Assembly (NCBI GenBank): GCA_030144725.1
Contig: JASKMD010000031.1
Location: 3,071,775-3,135,774 of the forward strand
DNA length: 64,000 bases
Direction: 5' to 3'
Origin: Haematococcus lacustris
Taxonomy: Eukaryota; Chlorophyta; Chlorophyceae; Chlamydomonadales; Haematococcaceae
In this document: piece by piece, positions 21,808 through 35,300 of the stretch
Position numbering within the stretch: position 1 is the first letter of the stretch
Layout of the letters: every line of letters begins with the position of its first letter
Notes under the pieces: model-generated
The model's input: the letters and a program-made list of their open reading frames with translations, nothing else
Database searches by the model: none
What the model was told of the DNA's origin: nothing
Translations under genes and position numbers: made by a program

Positions 21808-23083
21808 TCGTCGGTCGGTCGGTCGGTCGGTCGGTCGGTCGGTCGGTCGGTCGGTCGGTCGGTCGGTCGGTCGGTCGGTCGGTCGGTCGGTCGGTCGGTC
21901 GGTCGGTCGGTCGGTCGGTCGGTCGGTCGGTCGGTCGGTCGGTCGGTCGGTCGGTCGGTCGGTCGGTCGGTCGGTCGGTCGGTCGGTCGGTCGGTCGGTC
22001 GGTCGGTCGGTCGGTCGGTCGGTCGGTCGGTCGGTCGGTCGGTCGGTCGGTCGGTCGGTCGGTCGGTCGGTCGGTCGGTCGGTCGGTCGGTCGGTCGGTC
22101 GGTCGGTCGGTCGGTCGGTCGGGCGGGCGGGCGGGCGGGCGGGCGGGCGGGCGGGCGGGCGGGCGGGCGGGCGGGCGGGCGGGCGGGCGGGCGGGCGGGC
22201 GGGCGGGCGGGCGGGCGGGCGGGCGGGCGGGCGGGCGGGCGGGCGGGCGGGCGGGCGGGCGGGCGGGCGGGCGGGCGGGCGGGCGGGCGGGCGGGCGGGC
22301 GGGCGGGCGGGCGGGCGGGCGGGGCGGGCGGGCGGGCGGGCGGGCGGGCGGGCGGGCGGGCGGGCGGGCGGGCGGGCGGGCGGGCGGGCGGGCGGGCGGG
22401 CGGGCGGGCGGGCGGGCGGGCGGGCGGGCGGGCGGGCGGGCGGGCGGGCGGGCGGGCGGGCGGGCGGGCGGGCGGGCGGGCGGGCGGGCGGGCGGGCGGG
22501 CGGGCGGGCGGGGCGGGCGGGCGGGCGGGCGGGCGGGCGGGCGGGCGGGCGGGCGGGCGGGCGGGCGGGCGGGCGGGCGGGCGGGCGGGCGGGCGGGCGG
22601 GCGGGCGGGCGGGCGGGCGGGCGGGCGGGCGGGCGGGCGGGCGGGCGGGCGGGCGGGCGGGCGGGCGGGCGGGCGGGCGGGCGGGCGGGCGGGCGGGCGG
22701 GCGGGCGGGCGGGCGGGCGGGCGGGCGGGCGGGCGGGCGGGCGGGCGGGCGGGCGGGCGGGCGGGCGGGCGGGCGGGCGGGCGGGCGGGCGGGCGGGCGG
22801 GCGGGCGGGCGGGCGGGCGGGCGGGCGGGCGGGCGGGCGGGCGGGCGGGCGGGCGGGCGGGCGGGCGGGCGGGCGGGCGGGCGGGCGGGCGGGCGGGCGG
22901 GCGGGCGGGCGGGCGGGCGGGCGGGCGGGCGGGCGGGCGGGCGGGCGGGCGGGCGGGCGGGCGGGCGGGCGGGCGGGCGGGCGGGCGGGCGGGGCGGGCG
23001 GGCGGGCGGGCGGGCGGGCGGGCGGGCGGGCGGGCGGGCGGGCGGGCGGGCGGGCGGGCGGGCGGGCGGGCGGGCGGCGGGCT
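21808..23083 (+). repeat. 1.3-kb tetranucleotide array: (GGTC)n switching to (GGGC)n
   Basis: About 313 bases of GGTC units (to 22120) change abruptly to about 960 bases of GGGC units. The second part has three single-G phase slips, near 22321, 22511 and 22991. It lies in the intron between exons 7 and 8 of helicase copy A. Because the period is 4, all six frames stay open and give long Arg-Ala-Gly-Gly or Pro-Pro-Ala-Arg pseudo-proteins. These are not genes. The GGGC part is an extended G-quadruplex-capable tract. Confidence 0.95.
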
Positions 23084-26000
23084 GGCATGCAGCAGCCAGG
23101 CATGCAGCAGCCAGGCAGGCAAGAAAGTAGGGGAAACATGCGGCATGGGTGGCAGCTATGGCAATATGACACAACATGACACAACAGAAACACATAACAC
23201 ATGCAACGTGGGGCAGTGGGCCGTAGCAGCCAGCAGCCAGGCAACAGCCAAGGGTGACAGAGTCACCAGTAGGCGGCAGCCAGGGGAAAACATGTGGCAC
23301 GGGTGGCAGCTAGGGGATAAATGAAGTAGCTGGCAGCAGCCAGGGGCATTAGGCACGGGCAATCGCTTGGAAGCAGGGAAACTGCAAGAATAGTCACATA
23401 TAGCAATAGCAAGGGCCAGTGGAATGGTGGCAAATGTCGGGTAAAGCTGAAGCCATCACCTGCATGCATGGCTTGGCACGCCCCAGCCCATAAGGCCAAG
23501 AGCTCCGTTGACGCATCCAACGGCAAATCATGAGGGTCTGGCGGGATGCCGGTGTTTAACTTCGCCTACTTTAATTGCAAAAATGACCAGGCTACCCTGT
23601 AAAATACAGTGGTCAATGTTGCAGTGCTTTGTTATCGTCGATGCTTGTCGGTGGGTGATGCTGTGACTAAGTCAGATACAGGCAATGGGAGTGGAGACTG
23701 AAGCCTGGAGTAAGACATGGCGAAAATGTGTGCCTTCCACCAATTACAGAAGTATGCGACTGCTGCCCCTCACCCTCCAATGCGTACAATGTCCTTGATG
23801 CCCTTGTCCAGCAGGGCTTCCAGGAACTGGTCCAGCGCATGGTTAGTGTAGCACACACACAGGATGGTCTCCTGGCTGTGACGCACAATGGCCTGGCTCA
23901 GCATGCCGCCGATGAAGGTCTTGCCAGTGCCGGGCGGCCCCTGGATCAACGCTACCCGCCGGCTCAGCCCATGCTCCAGCGCTGCCGCCTGGCTCGGGTC
24001 AAGGGCCATGCCAGCAAGCTGCAGAGCCTGCACCCAGCAGCAGCAGCAGCAGGTGCCTGGCCTCGTGGTTGCTATGGCAATGCATTGATTGCAGGCACCC
24101 AAGTCACATAATGATGGGTCTGGGCCCAAGGCCAATTGCTTTCAATACATGCATGTACAAACCACGAGCAGCCTCGGGCATGGATGACCGGATGAGCGTG
24201 CCATGGAGGGCTGTGCCTGGCCAGCACCAAGGTGCCTCAGCGCCTGCCAGTGCTATGCAGCCAAGAAGAGGGCCAGGGGCATGCTCTAGCTTGCCTGCTA
24301 TGCTACATGAAGGCCTTGCCTGTATGCAAGGTGCAAGGTGCAGGGTGGCAGCAAGGTACATGGTGTCAGAGACATAGCTTTGCTGCGCAAGGTGCTGTGC
24401 TGCAGGGTGGTAGGCCCACCTGTTGTTGCTGAGCTACCACAGCTTCCACTTGTGCAGCAGAGAGGTAGATGGTCCGCTGCGGGGCCTGGCCGTACACCAG
24501 CTCCTCAGCCAGTGGCACCGTGGGTAGCGCCTGCAGCCCCTCAAGCACTGGCCTGATGCTAAGCAGGTTGGTGGACACCTGCAGCAGCCAGGCAGCAGCA
24601 GGCAGGCCGGGCTATATACAGGCAGCTTGTAGTGCTATTGCTTGAGTAAGCCAGAGGTGAGTAAAGAGAGGGCAAGGCTGCTTCCAAGAGGCCCAGTCAT
24701 GGACAGAGCATGCTAAAAAAGAACAGGGCTGCATATTTGCACATGGGCACCTGATCCATGTTTGCGTTGCTGTAGCTTAGTCTCTGTCCTCTGCTGAGTT
24801 GCTGCCCCCCACCTGCACCAAGACCTTGTTGGCCAGCGTGCTGCCAACCCAGGCCAGCACCTGCTCCAGGCCCCTGCCGGCCTCAAAGGACACCCCCACC
24901 AGTGGCAGTGCCTCAGCCATCTCCACTGGCTCGCGCCTGGCAGTAATGGGGCAGTGCGGTGCTCTTGCTGCCAGGCCATGGCCGTCCTGCGGTTGATGGC
25001 TGGCTGCAGCAGTTCACCCTTAATGAGCCAAGCCAGAGGCTGTTGGTGTCCATATGAGTGCAGCTGGGCAAGGCATCTGTTGCTGAACACTTTGCACATG
25101 GTGAATGCATTGCGATAGGCCCGAGGCTGACCATGACCACCTGGCAGTACCTTGCCTTCTGTGCCCCTCACAATGCTCTGCAACTGACTTGACCTGTATT
25201 CCTTGTGGCTCTCACTCTGCTTGGGAGGTGCAGCTGGAGGTGGATCAGGGACGATTGCCAAGCCTTGTGGTGCGCCCTCACCTGACCACGGTGCCAAACA
25301 GCAGTGGGTCTCCTGGGGCAGCCAGACAGACCAAGGAGTTCAGTGGCAGGGTACCCCAACCATGCTTGTCCCAGAACTCCTCCTTCTCTTTCATCGTCTT
25401 GAGGCAGTTGGCATGGTGGCCAGGTGGTAGCGCAAAGCTGAGCATGATGCATACCATGCGGTTTTGCTGCTTGCACACGCCCAGCACGCTGACCTGGTGA
25501 TAGACATTCCGCAGCACCTGCTGCATGGCTGCCTGATTGGGCGCACCCCGAGCTGCATTGACATCCAGCTGCTGCCATTGGGTCAATGTCCTCAGCACCT
25601 CCCGCAGGGGCGCCACCATGTCCTCCCGCAGCAACCGGAAGTGGCGGTCCAGCAGCTGCGCCTCAGGGGCCTCAGCAATGTCTTCTGCTGCCTCATGATC
25701 CCTCCCAGACACCTGCAAGGTCGTGTGCCAAAGGAGAGGAACAGCACGGACAGCACGGACAGCCACTGTGCATGCTGTGAGCTATGGTCGAGGTGGTTGG
25801 TGTGGAGCGTGACGACCGCCTTGTGCAAGCTAGGAGTCGAGGGATGGAGGTGACAAATGTTGTACGGGGCTGGCGAAGAAGAGTGTAAGACAATGCCTGC
25901 CCCATGCAACAGGCAACAGGCAACACCCCATCATATGTTATGTGCAGGCCTTGTGGTGCAGGCCTTGTGGTGTGGCGCAGGCCTTGTGGTGCAGACAGGC

Positions 26001-28407
26001 CAACCATGCTATATGAGTTCATCTGTTGCAGGCATAGCTGATCAGGGCCAGCTTCCTGTTCAATGCGGGTGGCGGTTTTAAATAAATTGCGGGCAAGCAC
26101 CAAGTGCTTGGGCGCGTGGAGAGGCACATGGATGTGTAAGCTGATGAGGCATGCCTGGCTTTGCACTGCCACAACCATCACTTTGTTGGCAGCTATGACA
26201 GATCCAACGAAGGTGTCAGCTCTCACCTCCGCATCAAAGGTTTGGACCCCTGGGGTAGTCTGTTGGCTGCTAGGCGCCAGGGGCAGGTAGGGCGGGTGTG
26301 AGCAGCTTGCCTGACAGCATGCCAGCACACCAAGCATGATGTCAGCACCTGACCTCGCTGAAGATATGTGGATGGAAGCATGAAGCCATCCAGCAGCAGC
26401 ATGTGTGCCATTCTAAGCCAGCCCATGCATGCCATACCAGCAGCACGCTGCAATGGTGTTGTGCAATGGTGTTGTGCACCCTGCTGCCTTGATGGATGAC
26501 AATGGCAGTTTATACCCTGCTGCCCGCTGCCTCCTGCCTGCTGCCCGCTGCCTGCTGCCTGCCACTGACCTCCTCTGACGTAGGGACAATCTTGATGTCC
26601 CTGAAGTTTGGCGCATCATTGTCATGGCGGCCCCCTGCCTGCACTCTCAGGTCCTCAAGGGCCGGTGCCTGGCCACTGCTGCCCGGGCCTGACCCAGCCG
26701 GTGACAGCACCTGCTTCAGCTGCCTCGCTGCTGTAGCCGCCCCGCCACCACAGGCCAGCAGGGGCTGCACCAATGCCTTCAGTTCAGGGTTGGCCCGGGT
26801 TGCTTCAGAGTTGAGTGCCAGGGTGAGGGCAAACCAGGCCACTGGGGTGGCATCAGGTAAGGTGCCTGAGGTAATGGCTTCACCCAGGCAGGGCAACAGG
26901 CCAGGTATTGTGACAATGGTGTCCAGCACTTGCAGCAGGGGCTTCCTGCACATGCCACTGTTCAGGCTGTCATCACACAGTTTGGCCAGGAAGGGCACCA
27001 CGGACTGGGCAAGGAACTGGGACGAGTCACTGCTGCTCAGGGCCATATATATGCATCTCAACCCATGCTCCTGCACTCAGCGAGTGGCGCTGGTTAGCAG
27101 ATAACTCCTGCCATCAGCCAGCGCTGGGAAAGGCACCGAAGTGTTGAGCTTTCACACCAGGCCCACGCCGCTGCTGGACTTGCTCACCCGGGGGTTGGTC
27201 AACCGGTACAGCATGTCGAGGTAGTCGTCAAACTCGAGCAGCGCGGACATGAACTTGACGCAGTCTGCAGGACTGAAGCTGGCGTTGGCTTTGCACATCA
27301 CGCCGTCGAAGAAGCGCCGATGGGAGTACACTGGGCGGGAACCCCCTGCGATGGGACGGCATCCGGTAAGCTTGAGTTTACCTACTGCGATGTTAAAGCT
27401 GCGATGCGGCGAAGCTATAAAACGGCAGGAAGCCGTTCGCAACTATCCGCCTCGTCAGGGCGGGAGTACGCGGCGCGGTCGGTGCAGCGGGCGTGCCAAC
27501 ACCCGCACCATCGCCTTGCTCTCTCCCTGCAGGTCGATCAGCTCCGCGGCAGGCTTCCTCTTGCGCGCTTCCGAAGCGCGGCCGGCCCTCAGCCCACTTA
27601 GTAGCCATCTCGTGATGCAACCACGTCAGGCGCGCTAAATCAATCGTATCTAAGTTCACGGAGTTTCACGGATAGTCCATGCTGGGCTTTCACGGTTTTT
27701 TTGCGGGTACTGACTCTCGGGCGAAACACACTCTGCACTGCGAAGACTCCTGGTTGCGATACAGCAAAAGCAGAGGATTGCCCGACATGGCAGTGAGGAC
27801 TTCCAGTGAAGCTGCCTAACACTCCCTAGCCTCCCTTGCACAGCTCTCCCTTGCCACTAGCACTTCGGTATGTGAGCGAGCAGGCCTGTCACTCAGCCAG
27901 CAGTGCATGCTGTGGAATATTAAGCACCACAGCCGCCTTGTGCCAACTATGGGCCTGATCCAACATGCCGGTTGCCGGGTGAAGCATGCAGAGCAGCCCC
28001 AACACAGCGCCATGCAGGATCCAGTGTGTCCATGGCATGCCATAACGATCCATGTTGCGCACATAACGAGCGCAGACGGTTACCTCCCCGCAGACTTAGG
28101 AGCATTGAAAGATCAGTTATTGGTCTGGTACTGTGCTTGTACTATTTGGCCTGCTACTGTGCTTGTTGCACTTCGTAGACCACGTCCATCGCCCTCACCG
28201 ATGCATATCCACGTCCTCTGCAGCCATCAGGCTACTGAGGTGAGCAGCAGCTGCAGGGCAGCTGAGGTGGCAGGTGCCGCGAATGGCTGTGGTAATGGGT
28301 TGTTGCGTGCCCTTAGCTGTACTGTGAGGGCGGGTACAGCTGATTGGGGGTTGAAGAAAGGCTCGGCGTAGGAAAGGTAGGACTGCAGGCAGGATGTTTG
28401 TTGGTGG

Positions 28408-28935
28408 CTACCTCCCTTCATCACTCCAGCTACTGATGCAACTGCCCACCCTTTAGCTGCTGCATGAGCTCCTGCAGACCACAACCTGCCGGCTACCTGC
28501 CTCATCTGTTTCCGCACCTGTCTGTGCTCATGGCATGCTTGCTGGCTGTACTCCCATCACACAAGTCACACTGCCAGGCAGGCAGTCCTACCAGCCCATA
28601 CCTTTTCTGCCTTGGCCCCCTGCCCCCTTCCTAGGTGGTTGCTGTCATTTGGGCCCACGCCGGCCGCCTCTTTCCCACTGCGCGATCCGCCCGCTGGGCT
28701 GAGTGGGTGGTGCCACTGCCGGTAAGCCACCCTCTGCTGACGGTCCCTGCCTCACCCTCACCCTGCACCTCCCCAACTTCGTCACAATCCATCAGCTTGC
28801 AGCTGCCAGACCAACTGAACAACACCGGGATGGCTCTGCTCACATATACACTTCATTTTGTAGGCTATCTTGTAAGTGCCCTCCCACTCTTCCCTCACTC
28901 TTACCCAGCAGCTGCCCTTCCATGTGTGCTGTGTC
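28408..28935 (+). pseudogene. Degraded dioxygenase-like gene segment, unit 2
   Basis: Homologous to 9421-9945 of the intact gene. The exon at 28635-28722 matches the AVIWAHAGRL exon, but an extra G in gctgagtgggtgg shifts the frame before the donor. The catalytic exon with HxD...H is missing: similarity stops at about 28935 and is replaced by unrelated sequence. The 3' flank resumes at about 29120. A non-coding relic. Confidence 0.75.
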
Positions 28936-29368
28936 TCGGCACCGGGACATCCATGACAAGGTTGTGTAAATGACTTTATCAGGGTTGGGAGGGTCTGACC
29001 CAAAACCATACACATTCTTAGTCAGCCACATGTAAAGGGAAAAGGTATATGTACTCAATTCGCTAAAGTTCAGACATGCAAGCCGGTTTAAAAGATGCAA
29101 GCCGACCATGCTGCGCATGTCCACTACAACTGACTGCCGTTAATGATTAGGGTGGAAGCGGGGCCAAGCTAGTCAAGCATCAAGCCCACAGGAGGATGCT
29201 GGATGCCTAACAACCCCACATAGGGAACCATTTAAATACATGGCACCATTTAAACACATGATCCCCAACTTGACTAAGAAGTACAAGAAGACTGATAAGT
29301 ACAACAAGATCGTTGTGGAAGTGGTTTCTGAGGCCTGGGTCGCAGCCTGCACTGTGCAGGCTAGTCCA
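28936..29368. other. Replacement sequence and duplication junction B
   Basis: Positions 28936-29120 have no counterpart in the intact dioxygenase-like gene. From about 29120 the shared 3' flank returns (gactgccgttaatgattagg) and runs into helicase exon 13 of copy B at about 29370, giving the second duplication breakpoint. Confidence 0.6.
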
Positions 29369-32300
29369 CTACAAGCATCCACTACCACTGAGCAGCTGTG
29401 CCTGCGCCCTGCCCTGCACCACCTCACGCCTGCTGGCTGACTCGGCCACCACTCTCCGCTTGTCATTCTCAATGCGCTGCAGCTCACGCTGTTTATCAGC
29501 CTCGACCTGCTGCAACTGTGCACTGATTGCTGCCAGCTGACGCTGCTGATCCGCAATCTCCTTCATCCCCTCCGCCTGCTGTGCCGCCTCCTCAGCAGCC
29601 TGAGCAGCACGACAGCAATGTAATGTGTAATGGTAATGGGTAGTAGACGATGGCAATGATGGCCAGCAGCCCTGGCAGCCAATCATCGCTTCAAAAGCTC
29701 CTTGCCTGTTTCCTTGCCATCTAGGGCTGGCGGTGTTCAAGGCAGGCTGCACACACACCAGCTTGTCAGCCTCAAGGCGCAGCCGCTCAGCTGCAGCCCT
29801 CTCCTCCTGAGCCGCCTGGTCCACCACAGCCTGGTGCTCCTGCTCTGCCGCCCAGGCAGCCAGCTGGGCAGGGGCTTGCGCTTTCTGCACGGCCAAGGTC
29901 ATGTTAAGCCTGGGGCAGACAGGCAGTGTTGTCCTGCCACCACAGTGCCCATGCACACGACACAGCTGCTGCTGGGCAGGTCATGCACATCTTTGCTGGA
30001 AACCTTCTGCAGGCCGTATTGTCGGTGCTTGAGAGAGCAGGTGTAGCGAGGAAGACGGTGGTTATCAAGGGGGCATTGCAGGCAGAGGGACAGCAGGCAC
30101 GAGGCAAGAAGTTGTCCCGCTGTCCAGAGCCTGACCTGCAGCTCCAGCGCAAGCTCCAGCTCTATGGCCTCCATCTCTGCTGCCATAAGTTCTTTGTGCC
30201 GCTGCAGGTCATCCTCTAATGCACGCAGCTGTTGCTGCAGGGCAGCTGCCTTGCCCCTCAACCGCACTGCTTCCTGATCACTGACGGATCGCTTGCGCGC
30301 GGCATCCGCCTCCTGCACAACAAGCAGTTTGGCTAGTCATGCAAGGCAGTGATGGCTGGGGGTGAGGCTAGAGCGTGCTGAGGGGTGATAGCTGAAGGGT
30401 GATAGCTGTGCTGCATGAGGCACCATGGCAATGAGCACAGCAGCAGTGGGAGCAGGCAGGGGTCTCAGGAGGCCTCTTGGTCATAGAAATGAATATTGAT
30501 ACTACATTGACATCAACAGTGATTGCTTGCTTGAGCTTGGGCAGATCAAGCGGCGAGTGCCAGAACGACTAGCACGCATGGGTTGCGTTGCTGCCAATAC
30601 TAGCTTTTTATACTTCTGCAGTTCTATGGTTTTATTGTGACCCGTAACAGTCTCCACAACAGTCCAGAGTTGGTGTCCAAAGAGCTGGCAGAATATGTCT
30701 ATATCGAGAGCTGGCAGTGAGTGCTCCGTATCAAAGCAAAGCAATGGTTGGGCGGGGCAGGCAGTGAGTGCCCCATTTCATAGCCCCAAGGCCCCAAAGC
30801 CTTGGATAACTAGCAGGCCTGGGTTTTGCTGCTGAAACGACAGCAACCACTTAAGCTTGTATGCGCTACCATACCAGCTCCGCTCACCAGCTGCACCCAT
30901 CAGGCGGGTCACCTCATCCTGGCGCTCCACCCTGTTCCAACTCACCAGCTTCTTCAGCTTGGCCGCCTCCTCATCCTCCACCAGCCTCAGCTCCACACAG
31001 GTAGGGCATGCCGCATCACGTCCAAAGCACAGCCTGGTGTGCACATGGCCAGCTGGGCAGTAGGTGGTGACCTGCACCTTGCATTTGATGGTGTCATGAC
31101 CGCCAGCGTGGCAGTGCAGCTTGCAAGGGTGGCCGCAGGGGAGGGTGGCGCCGCAGGGCTCACAGCAGCCGCCGTCTGGTGAGCGCTGAAGGAATGCTGC
31201 TGGGCTGTCCAGCACTGGCAGGATGGGGCGCTGGTGGCGCTGGCACACGGCTGGCAGGCCCGTGTGGATCTGGCCCGCCTCGCCCATGGCTGTCAGCACC
31301 CTGCCCCAGTGGATCTTGGCGGCGCTGCTGCTTGCGTTGCGCAGGGTGTCAGCGTTGCCAATCAGGATCATGCCATGGCGGGCGCGTGACAGCAGCACGT
31401 TGATGCGCTCAGGCTCCTTGAGGAAGCCGACCTTGCCGGCGCTGTTGCTGCGCACCAGGGAGGCTACCACAATGTCCGACTGCAAGGCAGGATGACAGGG
31501 ACAGCCAAGCGAGGTTGTGCAGCAGGGCCACAGGACGCTGAGTCAACAATGTGCATGGACTACTGTAGCAAACAGACATCATCTTTGGCAAAATGTGTCC
31601 TGTTGGTGAGAGTGAGCATAGCCCACAAGCATGGCCCATCGCGGAAGAACGGAAGAGTCAGACACAGGGCATATAGGGATGTGCACAACCTTACGCAGGG
31701 CAGCAGAGCTAAGACATGTACCACTGTAGGGTAGGCATGAAGAAGCGTTGTAGACATTAGCATATTGCAACCTTACCAGCTAGGTCCCAACAGTCTGCAA
31801 TGCCCATGGTACACTGTCAAACCCTACCTGATGAAGCCCAGTCTATACTCCCAGGGATTGCAAGGCACACTGCATGGCTCACTGCATGGCTCACTGCATG
31901 GCACACTGCACGGCACACTGCAAGGCACACTGCAAGGCACACTGCATGCACACTGCATGCACACTGCATGGCAGACTGCATGGCACATTGCATGGCACAC
32001 TGCATGGCACACTGCATGGCACACTGCATGACACGCTGCTTGGCACGCTGTATGTCACACTGCACGGCACACTGCCTTACCCTTCCTCAAAGGCAACAGC
32101 ACACACGTAGACATGCACCCATACAGAACCAACCAGCCCCCTCCCTCCCCTCTCCTTCTTAGGTAGCAACCATTACCTAGCCCGGCCCCTTCCTTTCCCC
32201 TACCCACCTCTTCTCCCTGGTAGTTGTCAATGGTGGCCAGCCGCACTCCATTGTTGCCGTGCTGCTTGTCTTCGTCCTCAACATACAGGTTGGCCAGCAG

Positions 32301-35300
32301 CTGCGGCAGCACAGCCTTGCGCAGGTCTGCCATGTCCATCTCATCCACTGCAGCACCCATCTCTTTTGCCAAGGCCTGCTTCAGCTCCAGCAGCTGCCCC
32401 AGGTAGGGCGTCAGCACCACCAGCTGCTCCTTGGCGTAGCCCTGCTGCAGCAGGTAGGTCACCACCGCCCGCACCATGCCCACCTCGTGGCTGTTCACCT
32501 TGCTCTGCTGCACCTTGGACGCATGCCACCCGCTGTTGCTGTCCTCGCCATCCTCCGGCACGTCATGGTGGATGAACACCACTCGGTGCTGCCCCAGGCC
32601 CTTGACAGCCGGGTGCTGGGCCACGCTGGGGTGGTCATGGAGGGCGGGGTAGGTGGGCCGCACCAGGCGTGAGATGTCCGGGTGCATGCGGTGCTGCACG
32701 GCTAGGGAGGCGTGAGGGAAGCCAGCCAGCACCAGGCGCTCAAACAGCGACACGTTCAAATCATAGCCCCGGCCTGACTCCTTCTGCAGGCTGTAGCTCT
32801 CCACTTTGGGCCGCAGCTGCTTGTGGTCACCGATCAGCACCAGGTGCTTGGTCTTGGTGCTCAGGCCTGTATGGGGTCCAATGCAGGTGACATGTGTGTT
32901 ATACTGCCCTGAGTGGGACCAGCCTGACCCCTGACCTGGACGAATTCTGTGGTGTCAGGCTGCACTAGCCATACCCTGGCAGCCACTGTGTCTCTCCAGA
33001 GAGGCATGGTATCACTGGCACTGGCAGCAAGTGAGGAGTGCCCTGGGTTATACCCTATTTGAGACCAGCCTGAAAGTATGGAGCAGACCTGTATGATACC
33101 TGGACGCGAAGTGTCAACAGGCATCCACCGGCAGCAAGTACAGCAAACATGCCAGGCCCGCCAGCAACTCACTGGTGAGCACATGCGCCTCTAGCAGCTC
33201 GCCCGCCTCCTCCACCAGCAGCACGCCTGGCTGCAGGGCGTCCAGCAATGCCTTGTGGCTGGCAGCGCCCGTCACTGTGCAGCCAATCACCCGGGCCTTC
33301 TTCAGCACAGCCTCCCAGCCACTGTTACGCAGTTCCTTCAGTTCGGCCTGCATGTCATTCACTTTTTGCATGCAAGCCACCAGGTCTTTACACAGCTGCT
33401 GCCGCCTTGCATCTTTCCAAGCCCTCAGCTGATCAACACGTGCAGCTGGGAGTAGTTGCCACACACTGCGTTGGGCCGCCTCACACAAGAGCTCAGCTTG
33501 GGGCTTGCGGCGGGATCGCCAGGATTCACCATTGGGCGTCAGCACCCCTTGGCACCATCTGTAGAAGCCATGCTCGCCTCCCATCTGCTCCCAGATGTCA
33601 GGCTGCTCTGCCGCAATGCTGGGCAACAAAACATGCCACAGGCCAAGGCGCGGCTCGGGCTGGTGTATGTCGTCTTCATCCTCTTCGTCTACTTCATCCT
33701 CGTAATAGCTGCTGCCTCTTCCACTTTGAGCATTGCGCTTGGCCTTGAATTTTGCCTGCTCCTTCTCGATGCTGTGCTGGTGCCTGGACCAAGCCCTGAA
33801 TGGACCCTCCACCATCTCCTGCTCGCCAGGTTTCCCTCCCTGCCACTGCCTTTGCACATGCTGCTGCACTGGCGGCTGCAGAGCTGCCAGTTGGCGCTCA
33901 ATGAACTTGACGTGCATGAGCTCGTCGCTCAAATGGCCATACAGCGTACCGGTGCGGCGCCGGCAACTGTAGGCCAGTGACTCTCCTTGCTTTGACTTGG
34001 TGAGCTCCCGCACATTGTAGGGTGCCAAGCGTGTGGATTTGCATTGTCTGCATGCATGCATGCGACACGCGCCATGAGAACCATGAGGCGCATGAGTGAG
34101 GCACGGCATCGGTGGCACACGGTGAGGCAGGGCTGTTGGCAGGCAAGGGGTGAAGCGGGCAGGAGGGATGGCAGGGGCCAGTGCAAGACTTTCGCCTCTA
34201 CTTGTGATGCAGCTTTTACCCCGCTTCTGTTTTCAGCTGTTGTTGGGTGGCACAAGAAGCTGGTGTCTAGGGTTGTATGTCACCACTGCATCAACCACTG
34301 TTGTATTGCGACCATAGACATGGTACAGAAGAAGAAAGAAAGAATATGTGTGGCAAGGGAGAGGCTTCCACGCTCTGTAGCTTGCCTGATGCCTAACTGT
34401 TTGGCATTAATAAAAATGGCAATGCCGTACACAACATTGCTAAATACTTTTGAGGTTCAGATACAGAACAGATTCAGAACAGAAAGGAGGCCAGCAGCCA
34501 GGGGCAACAATCGTCTGCAATAGGCAGCAGCTAGGCAGACAGGAAGCAGCCAGACATGCAAGCGCCAGGCAGGCAAGAAACTAGGAGAAGCATGAGGCAT
34601 GAGCAGCAGCTATGGCAACATGACACAACATGACACAACAGTAACAAGCAATAGAGGCTATGCGACGTGGGGCAGTGGGCCGTAGCAGCCAGCAGCCAGG
34701 CATCAGCCAAGGGCGATTCAGCAGTAGGCAGCAGCCAGGGGAAGTGTGAGGTAGGCTGCACTATCCGATCCCGAGTTTGCCAAGTCCCTGAGGGCAGCTT
34801 TGTTCCCCAACGGTGCTTTTGATGCAACAACGCCGTGGACTGGGCGGGACAATGCTCCAGTCCCTCCAAGACAGACAGGCATTCATGAGAACGACAACGA
34901 AGAAGAAGAAGAGGAAGAAGAGGAGGAGGAATATGAAGCTTCTGAGGGTGAGGTCGACCCGTCCTCCGCAGACTTGGCCCAGTCGTTCTTGGATACGCAA
35001 GAGCGATTGCGTGATGCTCGTTCCGAGCTGGCCAAAATGAAATCTCTTCAAAAGCAACAGGCTGCACGCTGGCGACTTTGGCAGGAAAGGCCAAGCACCT
35101 GGCTAAGAGCCTCGAGCAAGAAGCCAACACCACTGGTCCCCCTTGGAGCACCTAGCATGACCTACCTGCCAGGTCCAAGGGTTGCTCTGCGCCCAGGGCA
35201 GGCATGAGAGCTGGACCCGCAGTGGCCTAATGCATTTACTTGGAGGCCAGAGCAGCTGAAGCTGCCAAGCAGTCTGACATGAAGCCTGCCCAGCACTGCC

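Larger units (their letters stand above)
11115..27442 (-). pseudogene. Helicase copy A: broken ZNFX1-type SF1 helicase gene, 3'-truncated, copia-interrupted
   Basis: Exons matching copy C in order: 27188-about 27442, 26570-27070, 26227-26310, 25282-25712, 24813-24936, 24420-24578, 23774-24027, 20579-21432, 19550-20208, 18402-18935, 11944-12120, remnant 11700-about 11756, and 11115-11357. Most keep the exact lengths seen in copies B and C, and helicase motifs are preserved (GPPGTGKTF, EEAGE, IGDHKQLRP, NYQGEE, LLSRAR). Breaks: an in-frame TAA on the minus strand at 21372-21374, where both sister copies have CAA. A deletion removes the 5' half and acceptor of exon 12. No in-frame ATG precedes the first exon. 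A copia element sits in the intron after exon 10. The three AAA+ modules of copy C are absent; the frame ends in dioxygenase-flank sequence at the junction. It is very likely non-functional as a full helicase, although a product re-initiated after the stop cannot be excluded. Confidence 0.85.

Noticed and set aside
21718..23324. Open frames of 450-520 codons on both strands (Pro-Pro-Ala-Arg, Arg-Ala-Gly-Gly, Thr-Asp-Arg-Pro repeats)
   Set aside because: A period-4 repeat without stops is open in every frame on both strands; there is no start context or non-repeat domain.
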